Counted from the stretch's first letter, positions 45,693 to 55,023 are shown. The stretch: 64,000 bases of DNA from Alicyclobacillus fastidiosus (GCF_026651875.1 NZ_CP104067.1:3658001-3722000); one strand, 5' to 3'. Notes: generated by a model from the letters alone, not told the origin. Numbers and translations: made by a program.

Positions 45693-46271
45693 GTGAAGAG
45701 CACGGGACAAAAGAAGGGTCGAGCAGAACGCCGCGATGCTGCTGAAAATCGTCAGCGGATATTGGATGCGGCAATAAAGCTTTTTGAACAACACGGTGTT
45801 GAGCAGGTCAGTATGAACCAAATTGCGATGGAAGGCTCGGGAACTCTTTATCGACGTTATAAAAACAAAAGTGAGTTATGTCTGGATTTAATTAAAGACA
45901 ACATCGTTCTGCTTTTCGAGGACATTGACGTGTACTTGAAACAGCATCAGACCGCCCCACCGCGTCAGCGGTTAAAAGGGGTACTCAGTCTATTTATGCG
46001 TTTTCGCGATAAAAAACTTCAGTTGCTGACAGGTGTTGAAGAGGGAGCACTAGCGGGTAGTCATTTTCAGTTCAATCTGCACGAAATTGTCGTTCAACTG
46101 CTCAACGAGATGAAAACAGACGAGCATACCGAACCGAACACTGTGTTTAAGGCTGATATGTTACTGATGGCATTAAGAAGTGATTCATATGTGTTTCAAA
46201 GAGATGTGCGTGGGTATTCGTCTGAATCGTTTTTGGAGCAAATTTGCTTGACATTTTTTCCGGAGAGATAG
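45693..46271 (+). CDS. TetR-family regulator
   Basis: 192 aa. The N-terminal DNA-binding domain reads RQRILDAAIKLFEQHGVEQV, SMNQIAMEGSGTLYRRYKNK. Compared with the usual QIAxxAGIGxGTLYRRF, about three residues between the two HTH helices appear to be missing, which could alter DNA binding. The C-terminal ligand domain begins near residue 75. Divergent from the isochorismatase/MFS operon, with paired operator-like boxes between them. GTG/ATG start at 45693. Confidence 0.87.
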   Translation: MKSTGQKKGRAERRDAAENRQRILDAAIKLFEQHGVEQVSMNQIAMEGSGTLYRRYKNKSELCLDLIKDNIVLLFEDIDVYLKQHQTAPPRQRLKGVLSLFMRFRDKKLQLLTGVEEGALAGSHFQFNLHEIVVQLLNEMKTDEHTEPNTVFKADMLLMALRSDSYVFQRDVRGYSSESFLEQICLTFFPER

Positions 46272-46424
46272 CCTACAGCTATCCATGAAGCTTAAAAAAG
46301 CGAATGTCGCCATCATACTCAAATCACAATACAAGGGCTGCCGCTGGGTAGCCTTTTTTAAACAGATTTATGACATCGATGCTAATAACACTTATCCACC
46401 CTTATTGCGCTAAACTCGTTAGCT

Positions 46425-46625
46425 GAAGAAGGAGCGATGCCGATTAGAACATCGCCCCGCTAATTTAAGAATAATCAGTGCTTTCGTCCTGCGGTAGGTC
46501 GGTTCAAGGTCACCCATTACGTACATACTGCACGCACTGTTTAACTACAAGCTTACGTTTCAAGTGTACATCCACTATGGAGTTTGATCATGTGTAAAAT
46601 CTACAAGTGAGCGAGGGAAAACCCG
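46425..46625 (+). repeat. Dispersed intergenic repeat, type B copy 4 (reference full copy)
   Basis: The fullest uninterrupted copy. Hairpin GAAGGAGCGATGCCGATTAG / AACATCGCCCC, then GCTAATTTAAGAATAATCAG, GGTCGGTTCAAGGTCACCC, ATTACGTACATACTGCACGC, CTTACGTTTCAAGTGTACAT and CTACAAGTGAGCGAGG. 46640-47140 contains no supported gene apart from a terminator-like hairpin. Confidence 0.88.
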
Positions 46626-46915
46626 TAGACAAAAAACCGACACTGCCAATTCAACGCACATTGATTGTTCCGTAATCACAATGGAGAATCATTAACTGCT
46701 CACTTCTTCTATAAAGCCTTGGTTCATGAAAAAACCGGGGTGTTACAGACAGAGTTCGTCGAAAACTACAATTATCATTGCATCAAGACACCAGAACTTT
46801 GATAACTTGTCTCAGCAAGGAAAATTAAGACTGACCGTACGATTGAAGGTCGCTTAACGTGGGAAAATATAATGGACGAGATTGGTACCGAAGTAATACT
46901 CATTAGCATCTGATC

Positions 46916-46940
46916 GCCCAGGGAAGACCCCGGGCTTTTA
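46916..46940 (+). terminator. Hairpin GCCCAGGG/CCCCGGGC with T-run
   Basis: Stem interrupted by one mismatch, followed by TTTTATTTT. No gene could be assigned upstream. Confidence 0.55.
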
Positions 46941-47208
46941 TTTTAAATCTCATTTAGAGCAGTTTTAGCATTAGCGTGGTTTAGGGGAGTTATGTTATAT
47001 TGGTCGGCTCTAATTATAGCCTGAATCCGTGACGTCTGTAGAGACTGGTCAAGGTAGTTTTGAACATGACTCCAAGCGTCGGCGAGCAGTCAACAGAGTG
47101 GTTCATTTTTGCAGAAGAGAGGAGTCTGTGAATTTGTCCACAGGTGAATAACCCCTTCGTTTCAGGGATGCATTCACATGTGGATACATCGGACGCTCTT
47201 TCCCTTCT

Positions 47209-48552
47209 TCATCCAAATGCTTCGTATAGTCGCCTAAACACGGGCAACCACCGGTTACCTCGTCCGAATCGTAGCCGTGTCTGCCTCGCGTGTCTCGTCA
47301 TTTTCGCCGCAAGCGTGATGAGATTCTGGATCACGGTGCGTATGCGTCGCCTCTCTGCTTTCTTCCGAATCGGTGCATCCTGCTCTCTCAGGCTCTCCTG
47401 TCCGATGATGCGCAACAGGTTATATGCCAGTACACCAAAATGCAAGACAAGGTCGTTCGTTGCAAACTTCCCCGAGGGCAACCGTTCCAAATCTAAATCT
47501 GTCTTGATCTCGCTATGAAATTGCTCCATCGTTCCATGTGCATGATACAGGTCGATGATCACCTCTGGAGCCTCTGGCAAGCTCGTGACGTAGACGTTTA
47601 CCTCAATGCTCGGGATGAGTAATGCTTGACCGTCGCTCTGGATCGTGCGTTCAATCACTTCAAACACCATCCGGACCGGTTTTTCTAATCCCTTCATTGG
47701 AGACAGGATGGACCCTCTGTACACCTTCTTCCCTGCACGGGGCTCTGTGTAGGTACCGTGTTGCTCAGCCGTCAGCAACCACGCATTCGGGTTCTCCTTA
47801 CGTAGGTTCTTCTTCACGATAAAGTCGGCCGAGGTTTCGTCGGCCCTGCATACGACTAAGTTTTCTACGCTGTCATTTCCCGCATCTAAGCGTACGAGTA
47901 GGCGCTTGTCCGAAATTCGTTGAGCATAGCGGATACTCTGAGCCAGAAACGCGGCGGTCCCCTTTTGACAATGTGTACTTCCCGTTCGGAACTCTACGTG
48001 AACGGCGTATCCTTCCTGTCCTAAGTAAGCGAAAATCGGCGCGTATCCGTCGCACCCTTTATAGGTACGAGACACGCCCTCCTTCTTGGTTCCTGAGTTG
48101 TCAAATGGGGATACATCAATGTCAAGCGGTAGATATTCACGATGCCCATCCCCCAGTACAATGGGTGCAAGGTACACGCCCACCTTGCTCAATAGGTCAG
48201 CTGATTCTTCGAGGATAACCGATTGCCAGTCACATTTTTCTTCGGGTGCTACGAGATCCAGGCGTTGGCGTAGTGTTGGACTCGACGGTACATTGGAAAT
48301 GGTCAGCGCTTCAGGGAAGAACTCGTCCTGACGCAACGGCTCAATGTGGTCAAAGTCGCTCTTCCCCTGACACAAGAGGCCCAGGTAGGCGTAGGCAACA
48401 TCTTGATTCGAAATTTCCGTATACGCGCGCCCTGGGACAGGGAGGGCATTGAGACGTGCGGATAGTTGAGTCTTGCCAAGGAGCAGTCCAACCAGAGCAA
48501 GTCCAGAATGGGATGTCAATATTTCATCTGACTCTTCGATCACAAAACGCAT
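47209..48552 (-). CDS. IS1380-family transposase
   Basis: 447 aa, full family length. DDE positions: LPLDIDVSPFDNSGTKKEGV (first Asp region), KRLLVRLDAGNDSVENLVVC (second Asp) and YHAHGTMEQFHSEIKTDLDLE (catalytic Glu). The C-terminus LVLHFGVLAYNLLRIIGQES is typical. The frame is intact. Element ends could not be defined; left and right flanks within 60 bases show no clear inverted repeat by eye. Confidence 0.92.
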   Translation of the reverse strand: MRFVIEESDEILTSHSGLALVGLLLGKTQLSARLNALPVPGRAYTEISNQDVAYAYLGLLCQGKSDFDHIEPLRQDEFFPEALTISNVPSSPTLRQRLDLVAPEEKCDWQSVILEESADLLSKVGVYLAPIVLGDGHREYLPLDIDVSPFDNSGTKKEGVSRTYKGCDGYAPIFAYLGQEGYAVHVEFRTGSTHCQKGTAAFLAQSIRYAQRISDKRLLVRLDAGNDSVENLVVCRADETSADFIVKKNLRKENPNAWLLTAEQHGTYTEPRAGKKVYRGSILSPMKGLEKPVRMVFEVIERTIQSDGQALLIPSIEVNVYVTSLPEAPEVIIDLYHAHGTMEQFHSEIKTDLDLERLPSGKFATNDLVLHFGVLAYNLLRIIGQESLREQDAPIRKKAERRRIRTVIQNLITLAAKMTRHARQTRLRFGRGNRWLPVFRRLYEAFG

Positions 48553-48613
48553 GAAGGCACCACCAAGTAGGTGAGGTAGATTCGTCCATCTGATAGCGCC
48601 ATTTTACTTGATT

Positions 48614-49558
48614 TCACGCGATTTTTGTCGTCCTCTTGAAAATCCACGTCACGGATTCAGGTATAGTACTTTTCCCTCGATTAAACCACGTAACACGCAA
48701 CTCGGGATACATCGATGCTATATACAATGCCTGCTCAGCGCTACTCTCTACAAAATGTGTATATCCTAGTTCCAGTGCCTTTCTGCCCTTCCATTGCGCC
48801 TTAAATTCCGGACTTGCGTCTAACTCACCTTCATCTCGAAGAACAACTGATACATCTATTCCAAATTGCCTTAACCACGTCTCTGTACGTTCTCTGTCTA
48901 TTTCTGGACGAGATGTAATCACGATATCCTTTGATGAAACCTGTGGCGCATACTCTGCGAGAGGAGTATTATCGCGCTGTATCAGTGCAGCTTCGATATC
49001 CTCATCGTATACATTCCGTTCAATGTCATTTAAGAAAACTCCGTCCATATCCCAAGCAGTTCGTTCGTATTCATGATCAGGTAGTGCATCTGCCCTACTC
49101 TCTCCGTTAATCCGATAACGATTCCATGGAAACAAGACTTGGAGATCATCGTTGGTCCAATCAAAACAACTATACTCTGGTGTCGTTGCGGCGAATGGCA
49201 TTTTGCAAACTACAAGTGTCGAAACCGTGTAGCCTTGGCTTAATAAGAAGTTGCGACAGTTCAGCAAAGTCTTGCCTTTACCCGCTGAATCTTCACAAAG
49301 AAGAAGCTTGGTTTTGGGTTCCGGTGCAGGACCAACCCACTCCACGCTGGCATTAGGACGATAGTAACGGATAAAGTGTACAGGGAGTCCCGTCAGAAAC
49401 GCCATGTGCATCCCCACAAACGTTCCCCCACGCAAAAGAATCACAATTGCATCAAACTGTCCACCTCGGACGTCGTTCGCCATAGCGTCTAACTTTAACG
49501 CGATAGTATTGTAGTCAAGATAGGCGTTCCCAGACCACTTATCGTTGTGTGTAGGCAT
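48614..49558 (-). CDS. Phosphoribosyltransferase-HAD fusion protein
   Basis: 314 aa. The first about 150 residues are a type I PRTase (FDAIVILLRGGTFVGMHMAF; PRPP loop region TKLLLCEDSAGKGKTLLNCR). The second half begins TAWDMDGVFLNDIERNVYDE, with the DxDG of a HAD phosphatase, plus IVITSRPEIDRERTETWLRQ and a Lys in the third motif. A two-domain nucleotide-salvage or nucleoside-modifying enzyme is likely; similar fusions occur in phage and stress islands. ATG preceded by TGGAG. Confidence 0.8.
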   Translation of the reverse strand: MPTHNDKWSGNAYLDYNTIALKLDAMANDVRGGQFDAIVILLRGGTFVGMHMAFLTGLPVHFIRYYRPNASVEWVGPAPEPKTKLLLCEDSAGKGKTLLNCRNFLLSQGYTVSTLVVCKMPFAATTPEYSCFDWTNDDLQVLFPWNRYRINGESRADALPDHEYERTAWDMDGVFLNDIERNVYDEDIEAALIQRDNTPLAEYAPQVSSKDIVITSRPEIDRERTETWLRQFGIDVSVVLRDEGELDASPEFKAQWKGRKALELGYTHFVESSAEQALYIASMYPELRVTWFNRGKSTIPESVTWIFKRTTKIA

Positions 49559-49611
49559 TGGTTATTCTCCAATCATTAAAGTAAGATACTCATATAAGAA
49601 TGCCATTCGGG

Positions 49612-50118
49612 TTATGCGATAGACAATCGATACGCTTTGACTATGATACCGTCATTAGCCGGTTCAAAATCTAATTGCGGTATTCGTTCAAATCCGATGC
49701 GCTCATATAATCTGATGGCATTTTTCATGAAATCGGCGGTATGTAGACCAATCGATTTGGAGCCTTTGACCTTGGCTCGGCGTATGCATTCAGCAATTAA
49801 TGCCGAAGCGACACCTCGGTTTCGTGCGCTTTGCGCAACTGCCAGCATCCTTATCTCAGGAAACTCAGACATGTCTGCGAGCCCCTTGTAGGCATCTGTA
49901 TTTTCAGGGCACAAAACGACACTGCCCACGATCTCGCCATCGAACTCAGCCACCAAAACTTCTACACCAACAGATACATCGGAATCAGATGATATTGCTT
50001 GCTTCAGCAATTTCCAATGTCCTTCAGGAATACTTTTCGAATGCTCTTCGTACGCTTCGACTCGTTGGTTCCGAATGAAATCCATTTCGTTTGCTACAGC
50101 TTCACGAACACTAATCAT
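49612..50118 (-). CDS. GNAT-family N-acetyltransferase
   Basis: 168 aa. Core strand EVLVAEFDGEIVGSVVLCPE, acetyl-CoA-binding IRMLAVAQSARNRGVASALI (Q/RxxGxG/A loop) and KNAIRLYERIGFERIPQLDF are the GNAT hallmarks. Substrate unknown. It lies 54 bases upstream of the PRTase-HAD gene on the same strand, so the two may be cotranscribed. Confidence 0.88.
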   Translation of the reverse strand: MISVREAVANEMDFIRNQRVEAYEEHSKSIPEGHWKLLKQAISSDSDVSVGVEVLVAEFDGEIVGSVVLCPENTDAYKGLADMSEFPEIRMLAVAQSARNRGVASALIAECIRRAKVKGSKSIGLHTADFMKNAIRLYERIGFERIPQLDFEPANDGIIVKAYRLSIA

Positions 50119-50163
50119 TTATTCTCACCCCATAAACTACTTCTCTACTGCGTCTGAATACAT

Positions 50164-50346
50164 CTAGCATGTAATATAAGGAAAGGCTGAACAAGTTTTT
50201 TCCGTTAGCCAAGCCTCGTTTTCGATTAGGACTTTCTCCTCTAAAAAGACCGCTGACAACTGTGTACAAGCATTCTTGAACTCACCCCCTACGTACAAGA
50301 AAGGCAAACTGCCAAAAAGGATAATCATTAAAAATTTTAACTTCAA
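50164..50346 (-). CDS. Possible secreted small protein, 60 aa
   Basis: TTG start without a clear ribosome site. MKLKFLMIILFGSLPFLYVG could be a signal peptide; the remainder has three Cys. No family; weak support, possibly a remnant of a larger gene. Confidence 0.25.
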   Translation of the reverse strand: MKLKFLMIILFGSLPFLYVGGEFKNACTQLSAVFLEEKVLIENEAWLTEKTCSAFPYITC

Positions 50347-50492
50347 AGCTTAGATTTTTGAATTATTGAATAATTGAGCGTTTTGCAGAATGAAGTTTTT
50401 TGATGGAGTAAAAAGAAACGACAAGCGAATTAGGGACTTACCTTTACATTTTTTGCAATGCACTTATGCAGGTATTATCATCAGTACGGACA

Positions 50493-51695
50493 TTAGGCTA
50501 CTGTTTGCGTGCTAGCTGCCCTTCTCGTCGCAAGTGCAGATGCTAGCAAAACTATGACATTGAGATAAACATGTGTCGTGACTTTTTGGATACCACGAAC
50601 GTGAACATCGTTTGCCGTGAGATTCTCCTTAAGTCTTGAGTTACAGCGTTCAGTCGAAGTTCGTTCGTCGTACAACTCTGTCCAACCGCGTGTGTTTCGG
50701 TGTGGATTCGAGTAGCGACGAATATCTTCATTGATGTTCTTCTTGATAACCATTCCATAGTTGGAATCAGAGCAAGCTGCTGCCCCGAGAGGGCAATTCA
50801 CCTTGCCCAGAACGTGAGGGCAACGGAACTTTAGCCGATCACCATCAGCGTCCCAGTAGACCATGTCATAACCCATGGAGCAACAAGGTGTTCCGTTGGA
50901 CGCTATCCCAGCAGGTGGCTCTTTTTCACCTCTTCGGTTCAATGCTATGATTGCCTGTGCACCATAGCTGCGAGCGACTTCATAGTTCTTCACCTGGTCA
51001 TATCCGGCGTCCATCATGACGAACTTAACTTTCCAGCCGTAGTTCTCAACAACGTCTTTTATCAATGGCATCGCCATTTCTCCGTCATACACATGAGCAG
51101 GTGTGACCTCTAAGGAAATCGGTAGTTCACTAGCGGTATCTACAGCAAGATGAATTTTGTATCCGAACCATGTGAGTTTATTACCGAACGTGTCGAACTT
51201 GGCACCCCAATTGGCATTACCCGAACCTTTACTCCGTGATTTTGGCTGCTTTTTCTCATAGGCACCAATCGCCGTACTGTCGATAGCAATGTGACTCCCA
51301 TCAACAATACCGGACTCTTTACATTGGCTGACCAGGTCAATGAAGAGTTCCTTAGCAAGGCCTCTATCCACAACTGTCATGAAAACTCGACTGAATGTGG
51401 CAATCGATGGGGCTGGTTCATCTAACCGGAAACCGCATTGGTATCTAAACTGCAAGTCGGTTCCCAAGCGCTTGTGTAGCCGAGAAAAAGTCGAAATGCC
51501 CTCAAGCGGCGCAGCCAGTAACGCTCGTAAAATTGCTTCACGATTGATAGGTTTTGCACCCTGGGGTGACGAATTCCTCAACTTTGCGGCATATGGTTGC
51601 AAATCCAGTGCGGAAAAGAACAGCTCCAATCGCTCACTGGGTTCGATTTCCAGCCACTCTTCAAAGGAAAACAGAGACTTTTCGAGAAGATACAA
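50493..51695 (-). CDS. IS5-type DDE transposase, 400 aa
   Basis: DUF772 N-terminus (RALLAAPLEGISTFSRLHKR, FSRVFMTVVDRGLAKELFID) and DDE_Tnp_1 domain with Asp in SHIAIDSTAIGAYEKKQ, Asp in VKFVMMDAGYDQVKNYEVAR and Glu in ERTSTERCNSRLKENL. Intact. Probable element ends are AGGGACTTACC near 50432 and its inverted match AAGGACTTCACC near 51766, which are only moderately similar. Confidence 0.9.
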   Translation of the reverse strand: MYLLEKSLFSFEEWLEIEPSERLELFFSALDLQPYAAKLRNSSPQGAKPINREAILRALLAAPLEGISTFSRLHKRLGTDLQFRYQCGFRLDEPAPSIATFSRVFMTVVDRGLAKELFIDLVSQCKESGIVDGSHIAIDSTAIGAYEKKQPKSRSKGSGNANWGAKFDTFGNKLTWFGYKIHLAVDTASELPISLEVTPAHVYDGEMAMPLIKDVVENYGWKVKFVMMDAGYDQVKNYEVARSYGAQAIIALNRRGEKEPPAGIASNGTPCCSMGYDMVYWDADGDRLKFRCPHVLGKVNCPLGAAACSDSNYGMVIKKNINEDIRRYSNPHRNTRGWTELYDERTSTERCNSRLKENLTANDVHVRGIQKVTTHVYLNVIVLLASALATRRAASTQTVA

Positions 51696-51942
51696 GTGGA
51701 CTTTCCTCCTGTCGAGGTTTCTTGTTTCGTCACTTGAAATTTTCTCGATGTTGGGGTGAAGTCCTTTTTTATGTCTTGTTATCCCTTGCCCCGCAAGGGC
51801 TTAGAAATCTGCAAAACGCTCATTAATATAAAAGAGCAGCGTAAACCTAAAAGATTCAGACTGTCTTTCTGAGTTTCTATGCCTTCCGTTTTACATACGT
51901 TAGACTTTAGGTCACCCATTACGACAGTGATAAGATGGAACT

Positions 51943-52110
51943 GTAGAGTAGAGGACTCGATCACCAGTCCCCCATCATCAAACCGTATGGGCGGTTTTCC
52001 CGCATACGGCTTTCCGACGTTCTTCACCCTGTGCACGTCCTTATACCGAGGGGCTTTTCGACGCTCCCCATCCACGTTCTTCACGCGTTCCACAATCTTC
52101 GCCACACAAC
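51943..52110 (-). mobile_element. Group II intron 3' end (domains V-VI)
   Basis: Domain V is clear on the minus strand, 52012-51980: AGCCGTATGCGG-GAAAA-CCG-CC-CATACGGTTT, with the AGC triad, GAAA-type loop and 2-nt bulge. Domain VI follows (GGGGACT...AGTCCTC) and the intron ends CTACTCTAC at 51943. Upstream, to about 52250, only a degraded intron-ORF tail remains. The 3' flank includes GTAATGGGTGACCT, the core of the dispersed repeat, so the intron lies in or beside a repeat copy. Confidence 0.85.
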
Positions 52111-52317
52111 ACGAGGCTCGACTAACCTCTTGTCGCTTTCGTCGGGTTTCTATGACTATGCGGCTGGATGCACTTCTTGTTACAGCCTGCAGTTTTGCTT
52201 TCCTCCGCTTGGATCTTCACAACCCCACTACAAACATACAAACCTTCTAATTTATATTATTTATGGCTATACTGCATAAAAGTCGATTAGTATTGAATAC
52301 AACAAGGAGCTAGATAC

Positions 52318-52986
52318 ATGAGTTGGACCCATGGTCAACCACCTCGGGGGAATCAATCACCCTATGTAGACCCAAAGAGAGAGGGAAATTACCGACAAGG
52401 TCATAACCCTAATCAACGGCAGGCACCCACGTCCGACGCTGGACGAGCATCACGTCCCCAGCAGAGCAATGTTGCGGCTACGTTCACGCAAGAAGGTCTT
52501 CAGACGTTTTCCCAAATATTCTCCTCATTTGTAGAAGCTGCAATCGCCAAAGCTCTACCAGAGATTGTAGAGCGCTCGATCGAACGGAAAATGAGCGAAA
52601 TACTCGACCAAATTCGCAACGAGCTCCAACCATTGTTAACTAGTGTAATGACTCAGGCTTATAATGCAACGCAAGTCGTCGGAACGCACTCTCATACGGA
52701 CATTGAGGGCGATCAAACTCAAGAGACCAGCCATAACCAGGTGGTCACTGCAAATCCTGTTCAGTCAAAACCAGCTCGGCGACAAACAGACGAAGAACTC
52801 GAAATTCTGCTGAAAGTTTTAAAAGAGGCTGGACGTCCACTTCGGACTACTGAATTACGGTCTCTTGCACCTGAAGTTAAATGGGGAAGCAATCCGTCTG
52901 TAAAAATAAACAGTCTCATACAAGCATCTGAGGGGCAGATTCAACGTGTAGGTAGAGGTCTCTATCAGTACACACCTTTTATCTGA
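52318..52986 (+). CDS. Hypothetical protein with C-terminal HARE-HTH-like winged helix
   Basis: 222 aa, ATG after CAAGGAGCTAGATAC. The first about 60 residues are Pro/Gln/Asn/Arg-rich and disordered. Then come amphipathic helices (FSQIFSSFVEAAIAKALPEI, KMSEILDQIRNELQPLLTSV) and a C-terminal domain (ILLKVLKEAGRPLRTTELRS, SVKINSLIQASEGQIQRVGR) matching the pattern of HARE-HTH/HB1 domains found with restriction and chromatin enzymes. It may oligomerise and bind nucleic acid; function unknown. Confidence 0.65.
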   Translation: MSWTHGQPPRGNQSPYVDPKREGNYRQGHNPNQRQAPTSDAGRASRPQQSNVAATFTQEGLQTFSQIFSSFVEAAIAKALPEIVERSIERKMSEILDQIRNELQPLLTSVMTQAYNATQVVGTHSHTDIEGDQTQETSHNQVVTANPVQSKPARRQTDEELEILLKVLKEAGRPLRTTELRSLAPEVKWGSNPSVKINSLIQASEGQIQRVGRGLYQYTPFI

Positions 52987-53326
52987 GCCTCATTAATGTT
53001 GGATCTGGAATTCACGGTTTGTAAGTACAACGCTCGTAACACGCATGTGCCTATGGATGTGTCGGGACATGTAGAGTCCTGCATTCGATTACTCTGTCAC
53101 GGCAGTGACCTATCTGCCAGATTGATGCAGCGAAGCTCCAAAAGTTCTCGTTACCGCAAAGATCGATTTTTTCACCACGCTGATGAGACCGCTCAGCATG
53201 CTTTAACTCCCAACAAATCGTTAGAGTCTCAAGTAGTGGTGTAAATTCAGTGGTTAGATCTTGACGAAAAAGCCATCGAGTGCAATCTACTAAAAGTGAC
53301 GAGCAATCAGTAGAGGAGGCACATCG

Positions 53327-53665
53327 ATGGCTTATACGGATAAGATCGCACTTTTGGAGTTGATTCGCAAGATCGGATTAGAAGATGGTGATGTGGACTT
53401 TTTGAAGGAGGGTCTGAGAGTCCTTACGCAGGCAGTGATGGATGCTGAGGTCAGCTCGCTTATCGGTGCTGAACGCTACGAGCGTACTAACAAGCGTAGT
53501 AATAGTCGAAATGGACACCGTGATAGAGAGTGGGACACTCGTGTTGGAACGATTGATCTACAGATTCCTAAGCTTCGTAGAGGGAGTTACTTCCCCAGTA
53601 TTCTGGAACCCAGGAGAAAAGCTGAGAAGGCGCTTTTATCGGTTGTTCAAGAGGCCTATGTGCAT
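53327..53665 (+). pseudogene. IS256-family transposase, N-terminal fragment
   Basis: About 110 residues: VLTQAVMDAEVSSLIGAERY, RNGHRDREWDTRVGTIDLQI, PKLRRGSYFPSILEPRRKAE and LLSVVQEAY. This is the IS256 N-terminus, with ribosome site AGAGGAGG before the ATG. The gene stops after EAY, before the DDE domain, and is fused to unrelated sequence. Confidence 0.9.
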
Positions 53666-53875
53666 GTGCTACCAAACGGGACTCGAGCTTCACGCAGAAG
53701 CCAATTGGCGGGATGACCCGATCTATGCTTGGCAAGTGGATCGAATCATTCCCGAAAACGGGTATTATCCTCGTAACATCGCTATTAGCTCCGCAGCGAT
53801 CAATCGTGCTCGACAAAGAATGCCCCTTCATGTGTTTTATCGCCTTTGCAAACTCGTAGTCCAAAATCATCATTA
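53666..53875 (+). pseudogene. Orphan C-terminal gene fragment
   Basis: A clean open frame without a start joins the IS256 break: LELHAEANWRDDPIYAWQVD, RIIPENGYYPRNIAISSAAI, NRARQRMPLHVFYRLCKLVV. It is not transposase sequence and ends at a TAA directly before a strong palindrome, so it is the 3' end of an unrecognised gene whose start was lost. Confidence 0.5.
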
Positions 53876-53911
53876 ACCAGAAGAAGCGGCCAAGCCGCTT
53901 CTTCTGGTTAA
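53873..53911. terminator. 39-base perfect palindrome
   Basis: TTAACCAGAAGAAGCGGC, loop CAA, GCCGCTTCTTCTGGTTAA: an 18-bp perfect stem, with the stop codon of the orphan fragment forming its first bases. A bidirectional terminator is likely, although the T-run is short. Confidence 0.75.
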
Positions 53912-54168
53912 AAGGACATTCCACCTACACAAATAATTGTTGTTTTCCTTCTATATAAATCGGATTAGGTATACGGGTAAATGAGGATAAGTACAGGACT
54001 CGATCGTGGACCACTTCCGAAGGACTCATGTTCTTTACTCATCTTTATACATACACTACGTCCTGTTTGCAACGACCCAAAGTAAATCGTGATGCCATAC
54101 ATCCAAGTAATTCATAAACAGAAGTCTTGGGGACCGACAAGATTACTGGTCATGATGTTGAACTGGAC

Positions 54169-54894
54169 TCAGATCCATCGCTCTTGTCGACGACCTGGGA
54201 CCGCTATGAATCCTTCGCGAATAATTCGATCTTCGGTATCAATAAAAGGCTCACGCCCTACCTTGACACAACTCCCACGAACGACATCTTCAGCTGCAAT
54301 TGCACAAAGCATCGAGTCAACTTGATCTACCGTAGGTCGAATGATCGATGAACATGTGTACCCCAATCTTTGAATTCGGTGCCAAACCAAGTCGATGTAC
54401 TCAATCGGAGTTTTTCGTTTTGATGGGATATATTTGATGCTCGATTTCAATCCAAATAAAGTATCTAACGCAAATCTAGGATAAGTCTCAAATATCAATG
54501 GCTTGTTGTATGAAGGTGGCGCGTCAATCGCATTCAATCCATAAATTACTGCCTGTTCGTTTTCAAAAACATTCCAAAAAACCGATACTCCGAGCTGGAT
54601 TAAGCCTCGATACAGAACATGGTTATTCAGCAGATCGTGTCGTGTTTGCGGTAAACTTCGAGTTGGTGTATTTGCCTGTCGGTCGGCTAAGCGTGTCTTT
54701 TGACCGATAATAGGCAACCCTTGTGGACAGTCAAACCCAACACAAGATACGTCTTTACTCGGATAGGTGGGCAGTGGTGTAACAACGCTCGGAATATAGG
54801 CGTCTAATTGGAAAGCCTTCGTTTCTGTATCTAGCCACGCGATCGTACTTACAGTTCTCTCGGTTCCGCAGTCAACACCACCAACCAAGGACAT
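54169..54894 (-). CDS. DUF429 domain protein (predicted RNase H-fold nuclease)
   Basis: About 241 aa. MSLVGGVDCGTERTVSTIAW gives the first acidic strand, VGFDCPQGLPI the second Asp, and the C-terminal IIRPTVDQVDSMLCAIAAED the last acidic helix, the layout of DUF429 proteins. PLIFETYPRFALDTLFG is a characteristic middle motif. ATG 54894 is preferred to GTG 54906 since GGTGG-GAG precedes it. Physiological role unknown. Confidence 0.8.
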   Translation of the reverse strand: MSLVGGVDCGTERTVSTIAWLDTETKAFQLDAYIPSVVTPLPTYPSKDVSCVGFDCPQGLPIIGQKTRLADRQANTPTRSLPQTRHDLLNNHVLYRGLIQLGVSVFWNVFENEQAVIYGLNAIDAPPSYNKPLIFETYPRFALDTLFGLKSSIKYIPSKRKTPIEYIDLVWHRIQRLGYTCSSIIRPTVDQVDSMLCAIAAEDVVRGSCVKVGREPFIDTEDRIIREGFIAVPGRRQERWI

Positions 54895-55023
54895 TTTCTC
54901 CACCACCTGTTATGTTGGAAACCATCAGTCTCGGAAAACAAATATCGACGGATGAGGCGTTAGTAAATCGTTCTTTAACAATACATATTTTACAATACGA
55001 ACAGGTAAAGGAGGCAAAGTATA

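Noticed and set aside
51779..52105. 108-codon minus-strand protein containing RRKAPRYKDVHRVKNVGK
   Set aside because: This is a translation of intron domains V and VI, a common mis-annotation, not an independent gene.
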